A DNA stretch of 64,000 nucleotides, from NCBI GenBank assembly GCA_032622095.1, contig CP136066.1:148645559-148709558 (forward strand). Reading direction: 5' to 3'. Below, in pieces: positions 1 through 10,800 of the stretch. The DNA is from Siphonodentalium dalli. Its lineage: Eukaryota > Mollusca > Scaphopoda > Gadilida > Siphonodentaliidae. The translations under genes were made by a program, and so were the position numbers. The notes below the pieces were generated by a model that was not told the DNA's origin, did not search any database, and worked only from the letters and a program-made list of their open reading frames with translations. Each line of letters opens with the position of its first letter. Position 1 is the first letter of the stretch.

Positions 1-819
1 CTTTCCCAAGAAATTTCATAACTCTTGCCGCCTATCAACGATATATCAGGCAGTACATACTGTGTGTCGCGAAGTATGTAGACTGATATATCATATCCCA
101 ACATAATCCGAATTATTACGATTTTGTATTCCTTCCTGTCGAATTTTCTAAAAACTGACTGACTGTTGAATTTTGGGGTAAGGGGTGACATAATATCGAA
201 GATAACAGCGCCTATGAAGATCACAGCACCTATGATAAAGGATGACATTTTTAGCCTATTATTTGCGGTATATATTTAAAAAAAATTCTAGATTGTTCAC
301 GAGAACCCGCATCATAGCAATATTAATATTGAACTATCGCCCATTAAGATGGGGAAAACAAATGAAAATGTTTTGGTCTATTTTCACAATAATTAATTTT
401 GGGGTGATGGGTGAACTGATCTTACATAATACACGTATTGCAGAGGTTGACTTGTTCAGCCTATTATCATATGCTATGTATGTCGCCACCGTTTCCTAGA
501 CTATATCCGAGATATCAGGTTAAAGCAGTATTGATTTTTATTCCACACCCATCTATGCGAGGCACATGTATTCAACGGAATACGAGCCATTGAATACATA
601 TTAGTGTATACCTCTAGTGGAATACAAGCCGGAACTATAATTGTTGACGTTGTCACCAAGAAAGATCAAGTATACATTACGTCAACGATCCGATTCTGGT
701 GATGCCCAGAAAATTTCTGGTTATTCATCAGAGTTAAATCACAATAAAGGTAGTCATAGTTTCAATGAAGGTGACAGTAATGGATTTAATTTATCTGACA
801 CAACAGTGTAGAATAAATA
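1..819. other. Non-coding stretch, no gene seen
   Basis: AT-rich sequence with only short open frames that carry no recognisable motif. It contains two small hairpins: one at 40-92, listed separately, and 10-bp arms (ATGTATTCAA / TTGAATACAT) near 564-600. No coding signal is convincing. Confidence 0.5.
40..92. repeat. Short hairpin
   Basis: Arms 40-60 and 74-92 are near-complementary (GATATATCAG... paired with ...CTGATATATC) around a 13-base loop TGTGTGTCGCGAA. The GC-containing loop resembles those of other foldbacks in this window. Confidence 0.5.
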
Positions 820-980
820 CAGAACACAACTTGCATCATAATCGCCAATCTTTCATCGAACTCGTTGCGGACGGCGCATAGTTACATTTCGCTCAAGCTA
901 CGCTCTCGCGAAATATATCCTTGCGCCATCCGCAACTCATTCGATAAAAGACTCTCGATTAAGATGCGCGTTGTGTTCTG
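820..980. repeat. Foldback (hairpin) element
   Basis: An inverted repeat with arms of about 73 bp, beginning CAGAACACAAC and ending GTTGTGTTCTG, around a 15-base loop that starts after TTTCGC and ends before GCGAAA. The arms match at roughly four of five positions by eye. It is compatible with a snap-back MITE or a transcribed hairpin. No clear target duplication could be defined. Confidence 0.7.
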
Positions 981-1858
981 CATATATAGCTCATTAAGAG
1001 GGGCAGAACAAGTTTAAAATTGCGATTTTTGGGTCTCTTTTTACAATACATCTCAGACATATCTTGCCATTTGACAACGAAATCGTGACACTATTATATT
1101 AAATATCTTGAAGCATCTACATTGCAACAAGTTAGCCCAAAAATTGTGTTTCTCTGTCTTGTATGTCTCATTTTGCCGAATTTAAAACAAACAGCGATTT
1201 TTGCTGAATTTTGGCTTTTAAGCATCTCAAAGTCATCTTTTGCATCATTCGTATATTTCACACCTGGTCCTATCTGGTGCGCAATGTCACAACCTTCAAA
1301 TAAATATATCACAAGCTTGTCTGTGGTGCGGATGGACTAAACATTTTCTGAAATTGATTCCGTTCGCTCAACTTTATTCTGGGAACAAGAAATGAAGCAG
1401 CCATTAAGATGGACGGATTAGGAGTAACGCTCTTATGGGTAATCAAATATTAAACAGTGCCACTGTACACCTGAAAGACATAAGTGGCAAGCTGGCCCTG
1501 TCGATCTGGTAGAAAAAATTGAGACGCGCAGTCAGTATCGATACCCATCGTGGTCAAGTGATATATTTGTCATGATCTACGTCATCGGTGCGTTGTCGCG
1601 TTCTTTGGTTAGTCGGAACAATAAGTGTCTACATGAAACATTCATGCATTGATTGTGGTCGCTTTGTCACAACAAATTCCAATATTTTAACACACTTTAG
1701 ATACATATGTTCTTGAGTGTTTGATACATGGATTCCCTCGAATCGAAGCATCATATTGTCTTCCTTTCTCTGCCAGAATCGTATTTCGGCCCAGTAGAAA
1801 TCCGTGAGAGATTAGCGATGCTGATGGAGCTTGCCTGTCTCTTTTAACCAACAAGCTT
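981..1858. other. Non-coding stretch, no gene seen
   Basis: No supported feature. Overlapping 72-codon frames on both strands around 1,094-1,340 have no family resemblance and shadow each other, so they are taken as chance. Confidence 0.45.
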
Positions 1859-2214
1859 CAATCGCAACGGCTCGGCCATTTCCGTGTTCGCGTGAAAATA
1901 ACCTCTACCATAACTAGGCACCATATTCGCGTATAAAGCTGCATTGCACACCCCTGGTTACTAATATTATACAGCACAATTTGGGAGAATGCAGAGGCTT
2001 ACAACAGATCAATAAATCAATAATTAAATAAGTAGCAATAACAAGCGATAACTTGTACTGATAGCAAATAAGTAGTTCAAGTTCAACATAAGTTTCCGCG
2101 GTATAGTATGCACATTTTCAGTCACGTGATAGACATAGTCCGGCAAATATGGGGTCTATTTATGAGAGAGGTTATTTCCACGCGAAATCGGAAATGAACG
2201 AGCCGTTGCGATTG
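1859..2214. repeat. Inverted repeat, MITE-like
   Basis: Arms at 1859-1932 and 2141-2214 are inverted copies of each other. Both contain the pairing of AATCGCAACGGCTCG with CGAGCCGTTGCGATT, followed by a matching AAATAACCTCT / AGAGGTTATTT block. About 210 bp of unrelated AT-rich sequence separates them. The arrangement suggests a small non-autonomous DNA element; target duplications were not identified. Confidence 0.55.
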
Positions 2215-2383
2215 TAACAAACACAAACGAACACTAGCGGGATAAGTAAATAGGAAATAACTCATAATTAAATATCGAAATCCACATAATAAAATTACTT
2301 GTAATACAACCTTGCCTAAACCTACACACAAGACTCGTCCTGATTGGCCAGTGGCCTGTATTCCCGTGGAGACACGGCCGTCG

Positions 2384-2440
2384 TTTTGTGGTACAATTCT
2401 AGATATTCTGAATTGTACCACAAAAAAATTGTGGTACAAT
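2384..2440. repeat. Perfect hairpin with a third repeat copy
   Basis: Two perfect 16-bp arms (2384-2399, TTTTGTGGTACAATTC, and 2410-2425, its reverse complement) flank the loop TAGATATTCT. A third copy of the core TTGTGGTACAAT follows at 2429-2440. Confidence 0.7.
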
Positions 2441-2772
2441 CAGTGCAATGCTGCCAACGCCTCAAACTTTCAGAAGTCAAACCACACGGGCATTGGTTAA
2501 TGTCATCCTATAGACCGAAGAAAGAGACATATAATGACTACCTACTGTACTATATTGAACTTTATTTAAGATAGAACGACACTAAGTCTTAACTGAAAAG
2601 GCAATGAAAAGGGGTCGCCGTTCAATAGTGACGTCATGTTTGACGTTACAGTTCTAAGAGAAGAACTGTTTGGTGGAAAATCATACCACACAGAATTAGA
2701 AAATGGGCTATTATATAGCAGATTGAACGTATGTCACTATAATTTCGACCAAAACATACAGTCGAATTACAA

Positions 2773-2919
2773 AAGAAATAAATACACTGCGCATCGGCGT
2801 GTAAAGTAGAATTTGACCACATAAACTGATTGTAGGACTCCGCTTCGCGTCGTCCTACAATCAGTTTCTTTGTGGTCAAATTCTACTATACACGCCGATG
2901 AGCAGTGTATTTATTTCTT
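2773..2919. repeat. Long foldback element
   Basis: Arms of about 70 bp: the left begins AAGAAATAAATACACTG and the right ends with its complement. They are nearly perfect and meet at a GC-rich loop around 2838-2852 (CCGCTTCGCG). Transcribed, this would form a stable hairpin. It may be a MITE or a small-RNA precursor; the sequence cannot tell these apart. Confidence 0.75.
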
Positions 2920-3750
2920 AAGTATACAACTCTACTATGCGATATATTACCACGCACTTCAGAACGTCAATTATAACGTAAATTTAGAACTATCTGTACT
3001 TGTTTTCGTTTGTGTTCGTTGTTTAGACAGTAGTGTTACTACTCCAATGAATGCCGCCAGTGTAGGTGGACAGGCAATCTATATCGTGCACCCTGGTCAA
3101 GTATAGTCATGTTAATTTGCTATGATGTTTGTGGATCTTGCTAAAAACTGTTATGATGCTGGTAGAACAAACAGATGATGTTAAAAAAAAGTCCAGCCAT
3201 TTCATCTAAGGTTGTCATTTACGCGGTGTTTTGATAATCTGAATGAACCGAGGAAAAGTCATTATGTGTATGAGCATTCAAAACATATGTTATAAAATAT
3301 TGTAATGCTGGGTGACTATATCTGTCGTTTTACACGCACCATCGCAGCCATTTTTTTATATGTTAAAGGCCAACTTAATTTTCGAGTCGCCGATTATTTT
3401 TGTTTAGTGACTTGATATACGGTTTTAATAACAATCTATGCCATAAAATATGATTACAATACTATAATTCATCACTATTTGAAACATCTGTGTCTCATTC
3501 CGACAGAGAAATAGAAAACTGCTGAGACCCCCCCCCCCCCCTCTAGCGCACAGAATGCAACAGAATTCAAACTTTCTGAATGAAAGGGGATGAACTCTGT
3601 CTTTAATATATAGAGTTATTCCCCCTGCATTGAAAATAATACTGACTTTTTACTTCAATATTGAAGACAAAGCGCGTTGTTTATTACACCGGATAAGTTG
3701 ATAATACAATATTTTGGAGCTTCCTCTTTCAAAAGGTATATATATAATAC
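2920..3750. other. Non-coding stretch with a poly-C run
   Basis: No gene seen. A run of about 14 cytosines lies near 3529-3541. The rest is AT-rich without repeats or splice-flanked coding segments that I can support. Confidence 0.45.
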
Positions 3751-3751
3751 T

Positions 3752-3967
3752 AGCAGGTGACCCGACTTCGTCCGGGCTTTGACCTTGAATTGACAATTTT
3801 GAAGGTCAAGGTCAGGTCGGAGTCACTATTTGACCAGTCCAAAACACTCCCCGGACAAAATTATCCGTAGGTATCAAATTTCGTCGAAATCCGTTCAACA
3901 GTTTTCCCGGCCATAGCTAACAGACAAACAAACAGACAGAAGTCCCAAAATATATATATATGATCAT
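3752..3967 (+). repeat. Dispersed retroposon-like repeat
   Basis: It starts ACTAGCAGGTGACCCGACTTCGTCCGGGC and runs through a conserved block of the type AAATTTCGTCGAAATCCGTTC. It then has CAGACAAACAAACAGACAGA followed by AAAATATATATATATG. The same order of blocks recurs in the 4.37-6.54-kb array and, in weaker form, near 28,968-29,085 and (reverse orientation) 57,412-57,510. The A/T simple tail suggests retroposition; the class is unknown. Confidence 0.6.
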
Positions 3968-4372
3968 TTGCGGGTACCCGTTTCAAGGTGAAGGTCACCT
4001 CGGGCGGAAAAACTGACCCGATGAAAATCTCCGCCATTCCCAGGAACCCCTATGTACGAACACATATATAAGAATCACACAACACGCTCATGTATGTACA
4101 AAGACACAACACGCTCATGTCTGGACACATACACGCTTTTTATCAACGACACTGCGGATACGAACGCTCTTTAACTATCACGCGATTAACCCATGATTTC
4201 CCATTGCGGTGGCGGGGGATTGGAGAATGAGTGCTCTGACGTTCTCAGAAGCGGTGCGATGACACCCCATCTGTTATTTTACCCTTAGATAGGAAGTTTG
4301 GGCTCAATCCGTCCGGCAGTTTTCCCGGCCATAGCTAACAAACAAACCAACAGATGTCCCAAAATATATATT
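3968..4372. other. Non-coding stretch with repeat remnant
   Basis: Contains imperfect direct repeats of ACACAACACGCTCATGT around 4078-4125. From about 4300 it carries the 3' part of the dispersed repeat (TTTTCCCGGCCATAGCTAAC, then ACAAACCAACAG and an AAAATATAT tail). The word ACGCTCTTTA occurs at 4164-4173. No gene seen. Confidence 0.45.
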
Positions 4373-6540
4373 AGACTAGCCGATGAGCCGACGTTGTCCG
4401 GGCTATTCAAAAACCAAATTTCAAGTCGATAGCTCCACCCGTTTCCGATATCTGGTCTGCGCATGCGCGAAGCTGGCGTCGCACGGGCTCGGCGACCCGA
4501 TAAAATTCGTATCCGGGGCAAGATACATTCACATAACAAATTTCAAGTCGATAGCTCAACCCGTTTCCGAAATCTGGTCTGCGCATGCGCGAAGCTGGCG
4601 TCGCACGAGCTCGGCGACCCGATAAAATTCGTATCCGGGGCAAGATACATTCACATAGCAAATTTCAAGTCGATAGCTCCACCCGTTTCCAAGATCTCGT
4701 CTGCGCATGTGCTGCACGGGCGTCGCACGGGCTCGCCAATACGACAACGACGACCGCCTGGTCAAACTACACACACGTACCAAGTTTCGAGTCGATAGCT
4801 CTACCCGTTTCCGAGATCTCGTCTGCGCAAGCGCTGCACGGGCGTCGCACGGGCTCGCCAATACGACAACGACGACCGCCTGGTCAAACTACACACACGT
4901 ACCAAGTTTCGTCCCGATCGGTCGAGAATCGTAGATTTGAATAAATGACAAACAGACAAACAGACAGAGGTCTTCAAAATATATATGAGACTAGCCGATG
5001 AGCCCGACGTTGTCCGGGCTATTCAAAAACCAAATTTCAAGTCGATAGCTCTACCCGTTTCCGAGATCTGGTCTGCGCATGCGCGAAGCTGGCGTCGCAC
5101 GAGCTCGGCGACCCGATAAAATTCGTATCCGGGGCAAGATACATTGACATAGCAAATTTCAAGTCGATAGCTCCACCCGTTTCCGATATCTCGTCTGCGC
5201 ATGCGCGAAGCTGGTGTCGCACGGGCTCGGCGACCCGATAAAATTCGTATCCGGGGCAAGATACATTCACATAGCAAATTTCAAGTCGATAGCTCCACCC
5301 GTTTCCGAGATCTCGTCTGCGCATGCGCGAAGCGGGCGCCGCACGGGCTCGCCAATACGACAACGACGACCGCCTGGTCAAACTATACACACGTACCAAG
5401 TTTCGAGTCGATAGCTCCACCCGTTTCCGAGATCTCGTCTGCGCATGCGCTGTACGGGCGTCGCACGGGCTCGCCAATACGACAACGACGACCGCCTGGT
5501 CAAACTACACACACGTACCAAGTTTCGTCCCGATCGGTCGAGAATCGTAGATTTGTATAAATGACAAACAGACAAACAGACAGAGGTCTTCAAAATATAT
5601 ATGAGACTAGCCGATTAGCCCGACGTTGTCCGGGCTATTCAAAAACCAAATTTCAAGTCGATAGCTCCACAGCTCTACCCGTTTCCGAGATCTGGTCGGC
5701 GCATGCGCGAAGCTGGCGTCGCACGGTCTCGGCGACCCGATAAAATTCGTATCCGGGGCAAGATACATTCACATACCAAATTTCAAGTCGATAGCTCCAC
5801 CCGTTTCCGAGATCTGGTCTGCGCATGCGCGAAGCTTGCGTCGCACGAGATCGGCGACCCGATAAAATTCGTATTCGGGGCAAGATACATTCACATACCA
5901 AATTTCAAGTCGATAGCTCCACCCGTTTCCGAGATCTCGTCTGCACATGCGCTGCACGGGCGTCGCACGGGCTCGCCAATACGACAACGTCCACCGCCTG
6001 GTCAAACTACACACACGTACCAAGTTTCGTCCCGATCGGTCGAGAATCGTAGATTTGTATTAATGACAAACATACAAACATACAAACAAACAGACAGAGG
6101 TCTTCAAAATATATATGAGACTAGCCGATGAGCCCGACGTTGTCCGGGCTATTCAAAAACCAAATTTCAAGTCGATAGCTCTACCCAGCCCGACGTTGTC
6201 CGGGCTATTCAAAAACCAAATTTCAAGTCGATAGCTCCACCCGTTTCCGATATCTCGTCTGCGCATGCGCGAAGCTGGCGTCGCACGGGCTCGGCGATCT
6301 GATAAAATTCGTATCTGGGGCAAGATACATTCACATAGCAAATTTCAAGTCGATAGCTCCACCCGTTTCCGAGATCTCGTCTGCGCATGCGCGAAGCGGG
6401 CGCCGCACGGGCTCGCCAATACGACAACGACCGTGTCCGAGGAATTTTACCCCTAGATAGGAAGTTTGGTCTCGATCGGTTGAGAATCGTAGATTTGTAT
6501 AAATGACAGACAGACACACAGATAGATTGTATCAAAATAT
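4373..6540 (+). repeat. Higher-order tandem repeat built from a retroposon-like unit
   Basis: Four macro-units begin with AGACTAGCCGAT at about 4373, 4988, 5604 and 6118; the first three are about 615, 616 and 514 bp. Each opens with GACGTTGTCCGGGCTATTC and closes with CAAACAGACAGAGGTCTTC and an AAAATATATATGAG junction. Inside each are variable numbers of ~120-bp sub-units starting AAATTTCAAGTCGATAGCTC. One sub-unit type contains CCCGATAAAATTCGTATCCG, the other ACGACAACGACGACCGCC. The sub-units lack stop codons on both strands, so long apparent frames here are repeat artefacts. The array looks like a dispersed repeat that became a satellite. Confidence 0.85.
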
Positions 6541-6734
6541 ATAAGAGAGATATGTAAATTAGATAGATTGTATCAAAATATATAAGAGAGATATGTAAAT
6601 TATCTACACACCATTACTGGTGTTTGTCAAAGTTTAGTGGGGTATATCAATACTCATTCACGATCATATCATTGAGGTCCGGAGGATGTGGGTTATCTCT
6701 CGAATACAGATTGTATCAAAATATATAGGAGAGA
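6520..6734 (+). repeat. 41-bp tandem duplication
   Basis: Two adjacent near-identical 41-bp units (AGATAGATTGTATCAAAATA...) lie at 6520-6560 and 6561-6601. A partial third copy lies at about 6709-6734. The unit overlaps the AAAATATATA tail of the preceding array. Confidence 0.7.
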
Positions 6735-7379
6735 AGATGGCAAATATTTTATATAAAGTAATCTGGGGGTTCTAAAATTAAGTGGCCTTTAAAGTATATC
6801 GGTTCCTGAATATTACATACAGCCGCTGGGTTATCTTTTATTCGCCCAAGTTAGCCAAACACCGCAAACCGCGAAAATTACAACTTTTGAAAAAAAAAAT
6901 TCTTAACAGCATCACTTTACCCGACCAATATCATAGAAACTTAGCAGTACCACTTGACCAGGGGAGTATCTATTTTACCGAAATCTAAGACAACAAACGT
7001 GCATGGGTTTACGCAAATAATTTAGACTGAACTACTTGATCAATTTAACAACAAACAAATTTAAAAAAAAATTTGAAACAAAATATAAGGAAACAAAACA
7101 ATAGCGTCATAGCATCCACCGAGGTATCCCGAGTCACCACACACAGTTTGTTTGAAATCAATCCAAATGTCTGGGGGCCATATCTTTGTAAGCTTCATAT
7201 TCCATATGTCTATCATTCTCTTATCATTCTTATCATTTTGCCGTCGAAGAATGCGTGCATGCCATAAAACTAAGTCCAGCAAATAAGATCGTCCATTTGT
7301 AGCGTTAGCAGCATTCGCCCGGCAAAAACCACGATTCGCGGCCACGACGGTAGCGATGGTCATTGGAGAATATTCGTTT

Positions 7380-7443
7380 CCACTCAAAATCGCGGCGACA
7401 TCGCCGCGTTTAGATGTCGGTGAGTCGCCGCGATTTTGAGTGG
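7380..7443. repeat. Perfect 20-bp-arm hairpin
   Basis: Arms CCACTCAAAATCGCGGCGAC (7380-7399) and its exact reverse complement (7424-7443) flank a 24-base loop. The loop itself contains an alternative ATCGCCGCG pairing partner, so two stem registers are possible. The stem is CpG-rich in otherwise AT-rich DNA. Confidence 0.75.
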
Positions 7444-7754
7444 ACCGATCGCCACAATGAGCGGAATAAGACTGCTTCGTCTTGTGGGTACTGCATTTGC
7501 ACGATGATATGTTGGATATAACAATCTTTAGAGAAACGTTCTTCCACTGACCTTATACAGCGAATATATCTGTGTGAATAATTACATCTTGTTCAACAGT
7601 TCAACAACATCTCACGACTAGATAACTTTATGAACTGGTGTATCGTTTATGCGTGCAAGTTGTAATTAGTCCTAAATATACACGATGAAGAAGACCAGTG
7701 TCCGAAGCTCAGGGGCTGTATATCACATTGGAACCTAACGTCAGCAGTAATGAA

Positions 7755-7790
7755 GTTATATATATACCTTTATTTCCTCCGCAAACGGAG
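7755..7790 (-). repeat. Retroposon 3'-end-like motif
   Basis: On the minus strand this reads CTCCG-TTTG-CGGAG, a five-pair hairpin, then GAAATAAAG and a (TA) tail. A near-identical copy lies at 9106-9140. A hairpin, AATAAA and a simple tail suggest the 3' end of a short retroposon family, but its body was not identified. Confidence 0.45.
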
Positions 7791-8668
7791 AGTTTAAACA
7801 TTATGCATCATACACAAGATTAGTGTTTCAACATAGTTGACAAAAATAAACATCAATATATCACATGGTTTTATACACAAAATATGCGCAATACAAATTC
7901 AATGAGATATAAGCATTACACCTGTAGGCCTCGTGTATTTCTGATTTCACGAAACACATCAACTGGATAATTATACGAGTATCTATCGAATGGAGCGAGA
8001 CTGAGTTGTCTGCGATATAGCTTTATTTGCGTTATAAAGTACATGTGTATATCATGTTTAGTTAGATGCTACTAAATACAAATTAATTATGTATATCTTG
8101 TTTCTGTCTTCGAGCAGAGCGGTTCGTGAGCGGTTTACAAGTGATCCATTTAGTCGATAGATTCTAACCGGATCAGATCCGTATACATTTTCCACAGTTT
8201 AAATGAATTTCGAACAAGAAACATGGTAAATTGCTTAATATCATGTCCCGCATGGGTGGCGGAATGCAAGCAAGAAATATCATCAACTGATCTACGGGGC
8301 TCAAGTTGCCCAAAACACATATTGATTATCTTTGAGTAAATCGACGTTTCTTAATTGTACCTCGTGGTATTGTGCCTATTATGTTGACGGAAAAGGCCAC
8401 ATGTAATTTCACTTGAGCCTTGTCAAGGGTGTGGTTTTATTGTCAGCCAAGGACTATTTTACTCCCGAAAAAGTCCATAAATGTCTCATGTATTGAGATT
8501 TATCGGCATATTTCATCTGAACAACTGTAATTTCTTCTTGTCTATTATAAAACTGTGCCTGCGCCCTCGACAATCTAGTTTATGAATGTCGAGTAGCTCG
8601 TCCATTAACCCTGGCAAAAGGGGACCAATTGTGTATGTCTTCCCATTCATGTGCAGTAAACCTGTGGC

Positions 8669-9100
8669 GATGTGCTCATTAGCATCACCATCATCAACAC
8701 CGGCGTCATCACTTATCATCATCGCCATCCGCATGACAATAGTCTATTGCCACCAACGTCATCGTAAACACCATCATCATCATCATCATCAGCAACATCA
8801 CGACCATCATCATAATTAACAACCATCGCCATCAACAACATCATCATAGTCGACATCATTAGTGCCGTCGGTACAATGCATCCGCATCTCTATTATTATC
8901 ATCATCATCATCACTTTGACTATCACCACAAGCATCACCGCCGTTATCATCAGTAACCATCACCAGCATCATCATCATCGCATCTTTATTATCACCATCA
9001 CCACCTCCACCGTCATCATCATCACCACAAGCATCATCACCATGATCATCACCGCCAACACCATCATTAACCATCATCAACATCATCACAACAACCAACA
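8669..9100. repeat. CAT/CAC-rich microsatellite
   Basis: Imperfect trinucleotide repeats, mainly CAT with interspersed CAC and AAC, over about 430 bp. Long histidine-rich or isoleucine-rich frames here are products of the repeat and not genes. Confidence 0.9.
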
Positions 9101-9105
9101 CCAAT

Positions 9106-9140
9106 ATATATATATGACTTTATTTCCTCCGTAAACGAAG
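9106..9140 (-). repeat. Retroposon 3'-end-like motif, second copy
   Basis: A (TA) tract followed by GACTTTATTTCCTCCGTAAACG matches the motif at 7755-7790. Read on the minus strand it again gives a short stem, AATAAA and a TA tail, directly next to the microsatellite. Confidence 0.45.
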
Positions 9141-9250
9141 ATATAGTGTATACAATCACATACACATTATTACATAATTAACATAATTATACATTAAACA
9201 TATTCATTGGCATAATGTGTGTGAACAAACAATATATCGAAAATTATTTA

Positions 9251-9396
9251 GGAGATAAACATACCCTGTTGAGTTGTACATTCTGGGATTCGAGCATGAA
9301 AACAGTTTGTGAACGAGCCGGCTTGCCGGCGAGTTCACAAACTGTTTTCATGCTCGAATCCCAGAATGTACAACGAAACAGGGTACGTTTATCTCC
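9251..9396. repeat. Large palindrome
   Basis: A 146-bp palindrome centred near 9323. Inner arms of about 48 bp are nearly perfect (GTACATTCTGGGATTCGAGC ... complement) and meet at GAGCCGGC-TT-GCCGGCGAG. Outer arms continue through GGAGATAAAC / GTTTATCTCC with a few mismatches. No host gene overlaps it. Confidence 0.85.
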
Positions 9397-9560
9397 ATTG
9401 TAATTCAATCTAGCAAGGATTTGCCAAAAAACTGTATAAAAAGTATCATTTAGTCATTTTCATGACACGAATCGAGACTTTCATTTCGCCGTTGTCACCG
9501 TGCACAAATCATTGGGTGTGTCCATTGCGTTATTCGGAACACTGCTCCGTAACCATTTCC

Positions 9561-10182
9561 CACCTGATACAGACCAATGTTACTCTGTAGTAATACAAAA
9601 CTATTAGTTAAAATTCCTCAGTGATAAAGGGTATGTGGCATGCCACGCCAGCCGTTGAGGCATGCCAATATCCCATAATATGTCAAATATAGCGAATTAT
9701 CGAAATATGAAATACCACGAAAAAGCGAAATAGGAAAATACAGCGAAATTGCGGAATAAAAAATGCATCGAAATGACGAAATAGCGCGAATTATGAAATA
9801 AGAAATTATTTTTATTAACTAAATAACGGAGATATTTGAAGAAGTGTTTTTGACGAAATAACGGGCATATTTGGAGAAGTTTTTTTTAAAGAGCGTACCA
9901 CAAACCTCCCCCAAGCCCACCCACCCAAGAGAAGAATTTTACTATATTTCACCACAGTTGATCTATTGTGGTGTTGTTATTTCTAATACAAATCGCCGTT
10001 ATTTCGTAAATATACATTCTTTATAGAGTTATTACCCTGTGGCAATGTTACGATTTTAGCTTGTCAAAGAACATGTGGCATGCCTCAACGGCTGGCGTGG
10101 CATGCTACATACCCTATATCACTGAGGAATTTTAACTAATAGTTTTGTATTACTACAGAGTAACATTGGTCTGTATCGGGTG
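9561..10182. mobile_element. MITE-like element with ~110-bp inverted ends
   Basis: Inverted arms at 9561-9668 and 10073-10182 share CTGATACAGACCAATGTTAC, TACAAAACTATTAGTTAAAA and a GGCATGCC-containing block with high identity. The 400-bp interior is non-coding. It begins with short CGAAAT / GCGAAAT words repeated at irregular spacing (9685-9860). There is no transposase frame, so it would be non-autonomous. Flanking target duplications were not resolved. Confidence 0.75.
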
Positions 10183-10195
10183 TTATTTCCTGTGT

Positions 10196-10405
10196 GGCGG
10201 GTTGGCTCGTTTCGCTACTCCGTTCTGCGCCGATCAAATTGTACCCTACCACATTCAGATTTGATGCACGCTGAAGCGGCCGATGAACGGTATCTATAGA
10301 CAACAACGCGCGGGTGTGCTCGTTTCGCTACTCGTTCTGCGCCGATTACATTTGACCGTGCTACATTCAGATGTTATGCACGCTGAAGCGGCCGATGTCG
10401 GTGAA
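10196..10405 (+). repeat. ~110-bp tandem duplication
   Basis: Two copies of a segment containing GCTCGTTTCGCTACTC, TTCTGCGCCGAT and CACGCTGAAGCGGCCGATG lie head to tail at about 10,205-10,285 and 10,318-10,400. Confidence 0.7.
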
Positions 10406-10461
10406 TCGAAAACGAAAGTTAGCCGCTCTCGGCCAATCAGAATGCTTGATTTTAGTGACAA

Positions 10462-10488
10462 ATACTCAATTGAATTACAATTGAGTAT
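10462..10488. repeat. Short perfect hairpin
   Basis: Arms ATACTCAATTG and CAATTGAGTAT flank the loop AATTA. Confidence 0.6.
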
Positions 10489-10499
10489 AATTCGCGACG

Positions 10500-10795
10500 A
10501 ATACCACCACCTCCACCGTCATCATCATCATCATCATCATCATCACCATTGACCATCACCACAATCGTCAACCGCCATAATAATCAGTAACCATTACCAG
10601 CATCGTCGCAACAACCACCACCAATATCATCATCATCATCATCATCACCACCTCCACCGTCATCGTCGTCATCACTATGACCATCACACAGTCATCACCG
10701 CCATCATTAGCAGCATCATCACAACAACCACCACCACCAATTTCATCATCATCCCCAGAAGGATCATCGTTATCGTCATCATCATAATCACTATT
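10500..10795. repeat. CAT/CAC-rich microsatellite
   Basis: A second block of imperfect CAT, CAC and CGT trinucleotides, similar to 8669-9100, lies after the MITE-like element. Confidence 0.9.
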
Positions 10796-10800
10796 AGTAG

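Larger units (their letters stand above)
6741..8665. other. Mostly featureless stretch
   Basis: No gene supported. It contains the hairpin at 7380-7443 and the 3'-end-like repeat at 7755-7790, listed separately. Frames at 6782-6988, 7061-7387 and 8513-8734 show no recognisable domain. Confidence 0.4.

Noticed and set aside
4285-6535. Many overlapping frames of 60-146 codons on both strands
   Set aside because: They repeat the same peptides with the repeat period and are open on both strands. They follow from the sub-unit sequence and show no domain.
8586-9134. Histidine-, isoleucine- or aspartate-rich proteins
   Set aside because: They are translations of the CAT/CAC microsatellite.
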